Origin: Paenibacillus faecalis
GTDB taxonomy: Bacteria; Bacillota; Bacilli; Paenibacillales; Paenibacillaceae
Assembly (NCBI RefSeq): GCF_900289175.1
Contig: NZ_LT985747.1
Location: 1,671,851-1,735,850 of the forward strand
Direction of reading: 5' to 3'
DNA: 64,000 nt
This document shows, in pieces, positions 57,696 through 64,000 of this stretch; within the stretch, counting starts at the first letter, position 1, and each line of letters opens with the position of its first letter. The position numbers and the translations under genes are program-made. The notes beneath the pieces were generated by a model. The model was not told the DNA's origin. It saw nothing but the letters and a program-made list of their open reading frames with translations, and made no database searches.

Positions 57696-58323
57696 CCAAG
57701 ATAGTGCTTTTTGTAGCTTGAAAAGGCGAAATTCGTGCCAAAACACCATAATGGCTAATGCCAGATAGTTAATTTTCCTAATTGAATAAATGCTTAGTCC
57801 TAGCTTTAGCGTCAAAAAATGAATAAATTATGTATGCGACCTCAAATTCGATCTCTGTTATATTTTGAACTATTTTGTGAGAACCAATAAAGATTAGCAT
57901 CTATTTTTTTAGCTGCTGCTCTAAGCATTACATCCAGCTGAAATTGATCTACAATAAAAAGTAATAGTCGGTCCAACGCTATTTCTTCACTAACTTTGGC
58001 TTTTATTTCCAGTCATAATCTCCCTCTACACCGGAGATTCTGTCTATCGCTCCAAGTTCCTAACAGCTTACATAGTCTTTGTCTATATTAACCAGATTTG
58101 GCTTCCTCTCTTCCCTCTTGCGAGGCCTTTTTGATACGAACAGAATTCAATTCATGATACGACTTGCCGCTTTTTCACCCTGACGCTGATAAGTACTTTT
58201 GTCGGTTCGCTTTACGCACAGATTCTTCCATATGAAATAATCCAAACTACACAGGGTTTGACTCCTACCAATGCGGGCCTTTCATCGACTAGAGGATACG
58301 TGCTTAGCTAGGCACACTACATA
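57696..58323. other. Gene-free AT-rich stretch with possible decayed coding sequence
   Basis: About 630 bp with no intact gene. On the minus strand two frames look partly protein-like: from about 58270 to 58003 one frame reads through with only two internal stops, and from 58012 to 57842 an adjacent frame is open for 57 codons (LEIKAKVSEEIALDRLLLFI...). Together they may be one dead gene broken by stops and a frameshift. I recognise no family. Open lengths of this size could also arise by chance. Confidence 0.35.
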
Positions 58324-58359
58324 AGAAAAAAAGACCTCGGAATAGAATCCAAGGTCTCT
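58324..58359 (-). terminator. Terminator of hag
   Basis: Stem AGACCT-GGA / TCC-AGGTCT with one mismatch, followed on the minus strand by TTTTTTTCTTATG, 17 bp past the stop. Confidence 0.93.
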
Positions 58360-58375
58360 TAGTAAGATTATCAAA

Positions 58376-59533
58376 TTAACGAAGCAATTGCAGAACGCCT
58401 TGTGGCTGTTGGTTCGCTTGAGCAAGCATAGCTTGAGCAGCTTGAGTAAGGATGTTGTTCTTCGTGAACTCCATCATTTCTTTCGCCATGTCTACATCAC
58501 GAATACGGGATTCAGCTGCTGTCAAGTTCTCGGAAGTAGCTCCCAAGTTGTTGATCGTGTGCTCCAAACGGTTTTGGTTCGCACCCAGTTTAGCACGTTC
58601 TTCGGAAACTGTGTTCAATGCGTTGTTGATGGTAGTGATTGCTTTGTCAGCTGCTGATTGAGTAGAAATACGAACACCTTTAGTGTCGTCAATTACTGTA
58701 GGATCAGCTGCAGCAACAGATACTGCGGTTCCGATTGCCGCAGCCGCACCATTAGTACCATCGGATTTGATTTCTACATCCCATCCCTTTTTATCAAATT
58801 CCTTTTGAAGTGCTTTAACAACATCTTCTTTAGTTGCTGTGACTACGTCATTTTCATCTTGTGCAAGTGTGATTGTAACGGTACCGTCATCCTCAATTTT
58901 AACTGTTGTCTCTTTTACTTCAGCACCAGCAGGAGCAGCTGTAGAAATAGTGAGATCTTTATCGCTGTAGTTTGTAACTTTAGCCCCTACATCTGCGGCA
59001 GTCTCTTCTACACCCTTAAATCCAGCAACACCCAACTTTTCGTTGCTCATGTCATTGATGGTCAATTTGATGTTTTGACCAGAGTTTGCACCAATGTGGA
59101 AGGTTTTATCGTTGAAGTCACCGTTCAACACTTTTTGGTTGTTGAACTCTGTATCTGTGGAAATACGCTTGATTTCCTTGGAAAGCTCGTCAACTTCTGC
59201 TTGAAGCTTTTGACGGTCAACGCCTTCGTTTGTATCGGAAGCAGCTTGAACAGCGAGTTCACGCATACGTTGAAGGATGCTGTGAGTTTCAGTCAAAGCA
59301 CCTTCAGCAGTTTGGATCAAAGAGATACCGTCTTGAGCGTTCTTTTGAGCCATGTCCAGACCGCGGATTTGGCCACGCATTTTTTCGGAAATTGCCAGAC
59401 CTGCAGCGTCATCTCCTGCACGGTTGATACGAAGACCGGAAGACAATTTCTCCAGGTTTTTAGAAGATGCACCCGTGTTAGCACCAAGTTGACGGTGAGT
59501 ATTCAATGCAGCAATGTTGTGGTTAATTCTCAT
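58376..59533 (-). CDS. hag: Flagellin
   Basis: The filament subunit, exported by the flagellar type III system. 385 residues with conserved D0/D1 ends: [19 protein letters not shown] at the start, [20 protein letters not shown] near 31, [16 protein letters not shown] near 88, and the C-terminal [18 protein letters not shown]...LQLLR. A variable middle (about 170-290) contains a compact beta-like insert ([20 protein letters not shown]), exposed on the filament. The start has a very strong AAGGAGG. Control: SigD promoter (59632-59658) and a CsrA site in the leader (59565-59578), with fliW and csrA just upstream. Confidence 0.97.
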   Translation of the reverse strand: MRINHNIAALNTHRQLGANTGASSKNLEKLSSGLRINRAGDDAAGLAISEKMRGQIRGLDMAQKNAQDGISLIQTAEGALTETHSILQRMRELAVQAASDTNEGVDRQKLQAEVDELSKEIKRISTDTEFNNQKVLNGDFNDKTFHIGANSGQNIKLTINDMSNEKLGVAGFKGVEETAADVGAKVTNYSDKDLTISTAAPAGAEVKETTVKIEDDGTVTITLAQDENDVVTATKEDVVKALQKEFDKKGWDVEIKSDGTNGAAAAIGTAVSVAAADPTVIDDTKGVRISTQSAADKAITTINNALNTVSEERAKLGANQNRLEHTINNLGATSENLTAAESRIRDVDMAKEMMEFTKNNILTQAAQAMLAQANQQPQGVLQLLR

Positions 59534-59543
59534 TTTTAATTTT

Positions 59544-59578
59544 CCTCCTTGAAATCATTTAATCCCACATCCGTGTGG
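59544..59578 (-). promoter_or_regulatory. CsrA-binding region of the hag leader
   Basis: The RNA hairpin CCACA-CGGA-TGTGG (59565-59578) presents GGA in its loop, closely matching the CsrA consensus ACARGGAUGU. A second GGA is in the Shine-Dalgarno AAGGAGG (59544-59550), 14 bases downstream. Two sites, one covering the ribosome site, are the known layout for CsrA repression of hag in B. subtilis. Confidence 0.8.
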
Positions 59579-59631
59579 TTTCGCTTGCTTTCGGTAAGGT
59601 CGGCCGCCCCTCGAAGTAGCGTCTAATACAT

Positions 59632-59658
59632 ATATCGTCAGAAGATGATTTTAATTTA
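59632..59658 (-). promoter_or_regulatory. SigD promoter of hag
   Basis: Minus strand TAAA (59655-59658), 15-bp spacer, GACGATAT (59632-59639), one base off GCCGATAT. The leader is about 90 nt. Confidence 0.88.
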
Positions 59659-59685
59659 AGAGTCTTTTCGAATATTTTCAAAAAA

Positions 59686-59919
59686 TTATTTCGGGTTGTT
59701 CAAATGTTTCAAAAGCTCCTCCACACCAATCGAAGACTGATGAGCCGACTCCCGGTTCGCCTCCTGAATCGACAAGTAAACCTCTTTGCGGAAAATCTCG
59801 ACACTTTTCGGGGCCTTTATGCCGAGCCTGACGTTGTCACCCTCCACTCCGAGGATCGTGATTTCAATCTCATCCTGAAGGATGACGGCTTCGCCTTTCC
59901 TGCGTGATAGTACCAACAT
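59686..59919 (-). CDS. csrA: Carbon storage regulator CsrA
   Basis: A 77-residue RNA-binding translational repressor. MLVLSRRKGEAVILQDEIEI at the N-terminus is diagnostic, and LGIKAPKSVEIFRKEVY (near 38-54) holds the conserved Arg that contacts GGA. Start: the ATG at 59919 is one base after the fliW stop with GGGTGAG upstream; a frame opening at 59961 lies inside fliW and is rejected. The tail (HQSSIGVEELLKHLNNPK) is longer than in enteric CsrA, as in FliW-regulated forms. It represses hag. Confidence 0.96.
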   Translation of the reverse strand: MLVLSRRKGEAVILQDEIEITILGVEGDNVRLGIKAPKSVEIFRKEVYLSIQEANRESAHQSSIGVEELLKHLNNPK

Positions 59920-59920
59920 A

Positions 59921-60373
59921 CTACTCACCCGCCTTTTCAGATGGAGTTGGCTTCTGAACATATACCCATAGAGGATGCCTTGATTGGTATTCGGAATTAT
60001 GCAAAATAACCTGTCTTCCGGTCCGATTCTCCAAATTGAAAACGAGCGGGGCCAGCAGATTGATCGTCGACTTCGCTACATCCTCGTGAATCGTAACGAT
60101 ACAACGAATCTGCAGATCGGAACTCAGCTCCATTTCCTCAACGACCGATTCTGGCAAGTCAAACTCATAGTCAGGGTAGAACACAAAAGGGTCGGTCATT
60201 AACAAAGAAATATGACTTTCCTGCAGGGACTGTAAATAGGAGAACGGACCTTCCGCGACATCGATGACCGCAAATTTCGAATGATTTTCAAATCCCGGGA
60301 TTCCTTTGGAAAAATGATAAACTTGTTCATCAGACACTTCTAATGCTCCAAACTGGGCTGTTTCTACCTTCAT
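59921..60373 (-). CDS. fliW: Flagellar assembly factor FliW
   Basis: A 150-residue protein that binds either flagellin or CsrA; when flagellin leaves the cell, free FliW removes CsrA from hag mRNA. Typical motifs: FSKGIPGFENHSKFAVID (near 23), SLLMTDPFVFYPDYEFDLP (near 57) and INLLAPLVFNLENRTGRQVIL (near 104). Start: the ATG at 60373 has AAGGAG at 8 nt; a GTG three codons upstream touches that site and is rejected. It is followed at one base by csrA. Confidence 0.95.
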   Translation of the reverse strand: MKVETAQFGALEVSDEQVYHFSKGIPGFENHSKFAVIDVAEGPFSYLQSLQESHISLLMTDPFVFYPDYEFDLPESVVEEMELSSDLQIRCIVTIHEDVAKSTINLLAPLVFNLENRTGRQVILHNSEYQSRHPLWVYVQKPTPSEKAGE

Positions 60374-60411
60374 TATGGGCACTCCTTAACGTACTAAAAT
60401 ATTTTAAACCT

Positions 60412-60454
60412 ATCATAAAACAAGCTATAGATGGTTGCACCCCCTATAGCTTGT
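60412..60454 (-). terminator. Hairpin between yviE and fliW, possible partial terminator
   Basis: A perfect 11-bp stem ACAAGCTATAG (60420-60430) / CTATAGCTTGT (60444-60454), followed on the minus strand by TTTTATG. It lies inside the operon, 12 bp after yviE, so it may reduce read-through into fliW-csrA. Confidence 0.65.
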
Positions 60455-60465
60455 ATACTGAACTA

Positions 60466-61029
60466 TTACATTGTCATGTCGATTTGAGGTGGTATAATCT
60501 CGATCGACCCGTACTGCTTCATTCGAATTTCCAAAAAACCAGGATGATACTCAATCTCCGGTGTATACGTCTTGGCTGACATACGTGGAGGAATCGGCTC
60601 AATAGAAATTTCAGGAGGGTTCCGTGTCACGTGAATATCTACGTTATCGTAAGAAGCCGGTACACGAAACTCCACGAACGGATCGCGTTTCCAGTCCGAA
60701 CCGTAAATCTCAGCGATGGAGTTGCCCGGAAGATGAAATTCAGCCAGCCGGTTCCCCTGCTCCACTCGCTTGGCCAGACCCTCCAGAAACAATCTGGGCA
60801 GTTCCGAATAGATCTGCTGGTTCATCTCAAACGCAGTACCGCCGTTATAGGCCCGCCATGCCTGACTCTGATCAATCTCCATGCCCGGTCTAGGCTGTTT
60901 GAAGTCCATCTTGGCACGTGGAGATTCAATCTGAAACTCAGGCCGGGGCTGCCGAATCGACAGCTTTGCCATTTTGGAGCTCATTTCCTGCAGGGCAGGC
61001 TGCGTGGTAATTTGAAACTGAGAACTCAC
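60466..61029 (-). CDS. yviE: YviE-like flagellar-operon protein (DUF6470)
   Basis: 187 residues of unknown function. The N-terminal half carries repeated short motifs (LSIRQPRPEFQIESPRAKMD, then FKQPRPGMEIDQSQA) with PRPxxxI spacing; the C-terminal part is beta-rich with Pro (NPPEISIEPIPPR). Position between flgL and fliW and this repeat pattern match B. subtilis YviE. It uses a GTG start with GGCGGTGA 7 nt upstream. It follows flgL by 13 bp. Confidence 0.85.
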   Translation of the reverse strand: MSSQFQITTQPALQEMSSKMAKLSIRQPRPEFQIESPRAKMDFKQPRPGMEIDQSQAWRAYNGGTAFEMNQQIYSELPRLFLEGLAKRVEQGNRLAEFHLPGNSIAEIYGSDWKRDPFVEFRVPASYDNVDIHVTRNPPEISIEPIPPRMSAKTYTPEIEYHPGFLEIRMKQYGSIEIIPPQIDMTM

Positions 61030-61042
61030 GAAATTTCACCGC

Positions 61043-61972
61043 CTATCTCAGAAAATCAACCAACGAAGTAGAAATAATCTTCGCCCCTGTGGAAAGTGAG
61101 GCATTATAAATGCTCTCATTGATCTTCGATTCGATAATTAATTTACTATAATCGGCATCTTCGGTTCTGGACTTCAGCTCAGTCAGATTGATTTCCATAT
61201 CTTCAAGCCTGCCAGCCATGAGCTCAATGCGATTCGTTTTCGCACCGATATCCGAACGAGCTGTCAATACCTTGTTCAAGCGAGAATCAAACATATCGAT
61301 TTGTTCAGAAATCATATCAAAATCACCGGTGCTCAAGCCTTCAATCAATCGATCAATCGTTGCAAACAGGTGGTCCCCATCTTTCTCAGACGGGCTGCCG
61401 AATATGTCATTCCCTGTCAAGTTGATCGGCAGCAGAACATTTTCACCAACGATATAATTGATGATACCCGAATCTGTTTCCAAATCGCCAGCACTGCTTG
61501 TATCGGATAAATTGTTAGCATCTTTCGGAAAGTCATAAGGCTTTACGTCATACTGCTGACCGTTAAAAATATATTTCCCGTTTAACTTGCTGTTGCCGAT
61601 ATCGATTAACTGCTCCTTCAGCTGCTCCACTTCGGTCTGGACTGCGGTCAATGCCGATTGCGGATTCGTTGAGTTGGATGCCTGGATCGTCAGCTCCTTC
61701 AATCGATGAATAATGCTTCCTGTCTGGTCCAGTACGGTATCATTGTAATCCAGCCAGGATAAAGCACTATCCACATTGCTCCGATACTGTGTATTTGCGG
61801 AAAGCTCTGTCCGATACCGAAGCGAGTAGGTCATGCCGACTGGATCATCCGAAGGTCTGTTAAGCTTGCGTCCGGTAGCAAGCTGCAGCTGGTTCTCGTT
61901 CATCGAACGTGCATTGCGGTTCAAATTCAACAGCAGCTGGGAATTCATCATATTGGATGTAACTCTAAGCAC
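61043..61972 (-). CDS. flgL: Flagellar hook-associated protein 3, FlgL
   Basis: A junction protein between hook and filament, 309 residues, flagellin-like at both ends: LRVTSNMMNSQLLLNLNRNA, ATGRKLNRPSDDPVGMTYSL (near 32) and a C-terminal ESKINESIYNASLSTGAKII helix. The middle (about 130-215) is the exposed domain. GTG start with AAGGAGTG at 9 nt. 13 bp after flgK. Confidence 0.95.
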   Translation of the reverse strand: MLRVTSNMMNSQLLLNLNRNARSMNENQLQLATGRKLNRPSDDPVGMTYSLRYRTELSANTQYRSNVDSALSWLDYNDTVLDQTGSIIHRLKELTIQASNSTNPQSALTAVQTEVEQLKEQLIDIGNSKLNGKYIFNGQQYDVKPYDFPKDANNLSDTSSAGDLETDSGIINYIVGENVLLPINLTGNDIFGSPSEKDGDHLFATIDRLIEGLSTGDFDMISEQIDMFDSRLNKVLTARSDIGAKTNRIELMAGRLEDMEINLTELKSRTEDADYSKLIIESKINESIYNASLSTGAKIISTSLVDFLR

Positions 61973-61985
61973 GGCTATTCACTCC

Positions 61986-63575
61986 TTAACGTCCTACCAC
62001 GCCAGTGGAATTAATCAGTTTATCAAGCAGTTCATCAAAAGTAGTCATAAAACGGGCCGCAGCACTGTAAGCGTGTTGGAACTTGATCATATTCGTCATT
62101 TCCTCATCCAGGGATACCCCGCTTACCGACTGTCTACGGCTCTCCACCTGTGTGACCAAGGTATGGGCGTTATTTGTTTGGCGATTCGCTTCCTGCGCCT
62201 GAATCCCAAGCTGTCCAACCATCGAGTTGTAAAACGAGAAGATCGTTCCTTCCGTCCCCTGTGCATCAGTAAATTTAGAAACGTTCAAACCGGCGATTAG
62301 AAGAGCCAGCGTATTATTCCCCCGAATCACTTTTTCAGCGGTTCCCGAACCTTCCGTTCGCATGGAAGTCGCAATTTTGCTCGGATCTGCCGCAATTTCC
62401 GGATTAAGCTGAATATTCAGCTTGTTGTTATCGCCGATAGACATCATAAAGAATGGAAGTCCCGGATTGGTGCTCCCATCCATGGTATATCCTAGCTGAT
62501 GGAGTCCGTTGATCCCTTTCACGGTCACCGTAGTTTCCTGAGCCAGTACCGCACCGGATGGAACCTGCTGTCCTGCCGGGAGCGTACTCACAGTACCGCT
62601 GACGGATATTTCAATATCTGTATCAAACGTAGACCCTTCCGGAATGCTGGAGCCTTTCGGAATCGTCACCGGAACATCCCCGCTGACAATCGTAGTAGCC
62701 AAATTGTTCAGCTGGTTCTTGTAATCAGCCACGTATACATTTCGGGATACGACCATTCCGTACACTTCGCCGCCTCGAAGATCGCCTGTAGCATACGCAT
62801 TATTCAAAAAATCGCCGGTGACGTTAACCGGTTCGTTAGCCCCTTCAACGAGCATCTGGCCGCCCATTGAAATATTGTAGCCGTTTTCGCCCTCGGTTAC
62901 GGTAATGTTCACGATCTTGGACAATTTATCTGTCAATAAATCACGCTGGTCACGAAGATCGTTCGCATTGTCTCCCAAAGACTCAATACGTGTAATGCCT
63001 TGGTTCAAATCCTGGATTGACGCCAGATAAGAGTTAATTTCCATCGCTTTCGCATCGATATTCTTGCCCAGGTCCGTATCCAGGTTGTCCAGCTGCCCGC
63101 TCATATGATTCAAGGCATCCGTAAAAGCCTGTGCCGCCTGCACAACGACCTTGCGAGCTGTCGGGTCCTCCGGATTTTTGCTCAGATCGGACCAAGTGGA
63201 GAAGAACTGGTCCATGACCATCCGAACGCCTGTATTGGAAGGCTCGTTAATGATCGCTTCCAGCTTGCTGAGTGTATCGGCCTGTACCATCCAGCCACCG
63301 AGAGAATTGTTCTCCCCCCGGAACTGATCGTCCAGAAATTGCTCTCTGATCCGCTCGATGCTGGTAAACTCCACACCGGTTCCCATCTGCCCCGGAACAG
63401 TGGAGCGTTGCATACCGTAGGCTTCGATCGGGATGGATGCTTTCATATTCACGACTTGTCGGGAATATCCTTCCGTGTTGGCATTCGCGATGTTGTGGCC
63501 TGTTGTACCGAGTGCAGCTGTTTGTGTAAACAGGCTCCGCTTGGCTGTTTCTAATGAGTGAAATGTAGATCGCAT
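61986..63575 (-). CDS. flgK: Flagellar hook-associated protein 1, FlgK
   Basis: The first hook-filament junction protein, 529 residues. N-terminal rod/hook signature FTQTAALGTTGHNIANANTEGYSRQ (near 16-40), D1 coiled region (about 100-210), a variable exposed part (about 290-400), and the C-terminal SLDEEMTNMIKFQHAYSAAARFMTT...LINSTGVVGR. The ATG follows AGGAGGTAT. It follows flgN by 17 bp. Confidence 0.96.
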   Translation of the reverse strand: MRSTFHSLETAKRSLFTQTAALGTTGHNIANANTEGYSRQVVNMKASIPIEAYGMQRSTVPGQMGTGVEFTSIERIREQFLDDQFRGENNSLGGWMVQADTLSKLEAIINEPSNTGVRMVMDQFFSTWSDLSKNPEDPTARKVVVQAAQAFTDALNHMSGQLDNLDTDLGKNIDAKAMEINSYLASIQDLNQGITRIESLGDNANDLRDQRDLLTDKLSKIVNITVTEGENGYNISMGGQMLVEGANEPVNVTGDFLNNAYATGDLRGGEVYGMVVSRNVYVADYKNQLNNLATTIVSGDVPVTIPKGSSIPEGSTFDTDIEISVSGTVSTLPAGQQVPSGAVLAQETTVTVKGINGLHQLGYTMDGSTNPGLPFFMMSIGDNNKLNIQLNPEIAADPSKIATSMRTEGSGTAEKVIRGNNTLALLIAGLNVSKFTDAQGTEGTIFSFYNSMVGQLGIQAQEANRQTNNAHTLVTQVESRRQSVSGVSLDEEMTNMIKFQHAYSAAARFMTTFDELLDKLINSTGVVGR

Positions 63576-63592
63576 AACAATATACCTCCTGT

Positions 63593-64000
63593 TTACGCTC
63601 GGGTATCGAACAGGCCCGGTCGGCCTGAACTGCCGCCTCGATCAGACGGATGATGATATATAGCCTCGTCTTGCGATGACTTGCCAGTCAGCATGTCGAG
63701 AGAAAAATCGATAAATTCAAGAGATTGTACCAGCAGCTGCTGATTCAGATCGTTCTTCAGCTTCAGTTCCTGTAGCGTGTGAGACAAACGTGTCTGCACT
63801 TCCAACAGATTCGCCTTCTCCTTCGGATCGAACACGAGCCGTGCCAGCTCGGTCAGAGTCAAATCCAGCTGGGATTTCACACCGCGGCTCTGCAGAAAAG
63901 CATAGGCCGCCTGAACGCGCTCGCGCTCCAGCTGCTCAATATTTTTCATCCCTTTAGATTCCCGGTTCAGCAGCTGGACAATGGCATCTACGTCGTTGTC
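63593..64000 (-). CDS. flgN: Flagellar export chaperone FlgN, 5' end cut by the window
   Basis: The open frame runs from the stop at 63593 to the window edge (at least 135 residues), so the true start lies beyond 64000. The visible N-terminal part, DNDVDAIVQLLNRESKGMKN, fits the FlgN helix that precedes LERERVQAAYAFLQSRG. An internal ATG at 63949 should not be taken as the start. FlgN is the cytosolic chaperone for FlgK and FlgL. The tail (HHPSDRGGSSGRPGLFDTRA) is flexible. First visible gene of flgN-flgK-flgL-yviE-fliW-csrA. Confidence 0.9.
   Translation of the reverse strand, partial: DNDVDAIVQLLNRESKGMKNIEQLERERVQAAYAFLQSRGVKSQLDLTLTELARLVFDPKEKANLLEVQTRLSHTLQELKLKNDLNQQLLVQSLEFIDFSLDMLTGKSSQDEAIYHHPSDRGGSSGRPGLFDTRA

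Noticed and set aside
58658..59539. A 293-codon plus-strand open frame antisense to hag
   Set aside because: Shadow of the flagellin gene, with Ser/Phe/Cys-rich low-complexity translation.

Overview
The window reads as a stretch of chromosome from an endospore-former-type Bacillota of the Paenibacillus kind. The grounds are gene order (pcrB-pcrA-ligA; ftsEX-M23-ctpB-minJ; hpf-secA-prfB; flgN-flgK-flgL-yviE-fliW-csrA-hag; flaG-fliD-fliS-fliT), frequent TTG and GTG starts behind strong AGGAGG sites, copper-amine-oxidase 'stalk' and VanW proteins, and an rRNA-operon leader at the left edge. Genus is inferred from this pattern, not from a search. Most genes lie on the minus strand.

Layout. 0-3 kb: minus-strand promoter and leader of an rRNA operon that continues off the left edge, an Fsr-type MFS exporter, a DeoR-family repressor with a palindrome at its promoter, and a decayed MFS gene. 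3-8.3 kb: DNA repair and lipid operon pcrB-pcrA-ligA. 8.5-11 kb: dTDP-rhamnose genes rmlC-rmlB-rmlD (rmlA not here), then a divergent MerR regulator. 12-18.3 kb: a large U32 protein, a secreted HtrA-type protease translationally overlapped with a stalk-domain protein, and a small membrane protein. 18.7-20.3 kb: a siroheme nitrite/sulfite reductase. 20.5-25.5 kb: uvrB-uvrA with a LexA-like site, divergent from a MotA/MotB-type stator pair. 27.4-34 kb: cell-division and wall cluster ftsE-ftsX-M23 peptidase-ctpB-minJ, divergent from a VanW/G5 protein across a perfect 16-bp palindrome that also fits the WalR box. 35.7-37.4 kb: a bactofilin and an esterase.

37.5-46.3 kb: a complete arginine operon transcribed argC-J-B-D-F-G-H, with a SigA promoter whose spacer carries an inverted repeat. 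Its intergenic gaps hold several copies of a previously unannotated repeat with a conserved small hairpin. 46.5-50 kb: a GNAT acetyltransferase, a 670-bp non-coding stretch with four copies of a 22-bp palindromic motif, a YitT-family protein, and prfB with its programmed +1 frameshift. 50.2-54.2 kb: secA, hpf and a cold-shock gene, each with clear promoters and terminators.

54.4-64 kb: late flagellar genes in two operons. Both the flaG-fliD-fliS-fliT operon and hag have SigD-type promoters. The hag leader shows a textbook CsrA site (GGA in a hairpin loop) and a GGA-containing Shine-Dalgarno sequence, with csrA and fliW just upstream. This is the sequence signature of the FliW-CsrA-Hag homeostasis switch. 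An AT-rich small membrane gene and a gene-free, possibly decayed stretch separate the two operons.

I did not find a clearly new multi-gene system. The least explained signals are the arg-operon repeat family, the 47.5-kb palindrome array, the nested dyad between secA and prfB, and the shared TAACAAAYTTGTTA palindromes.
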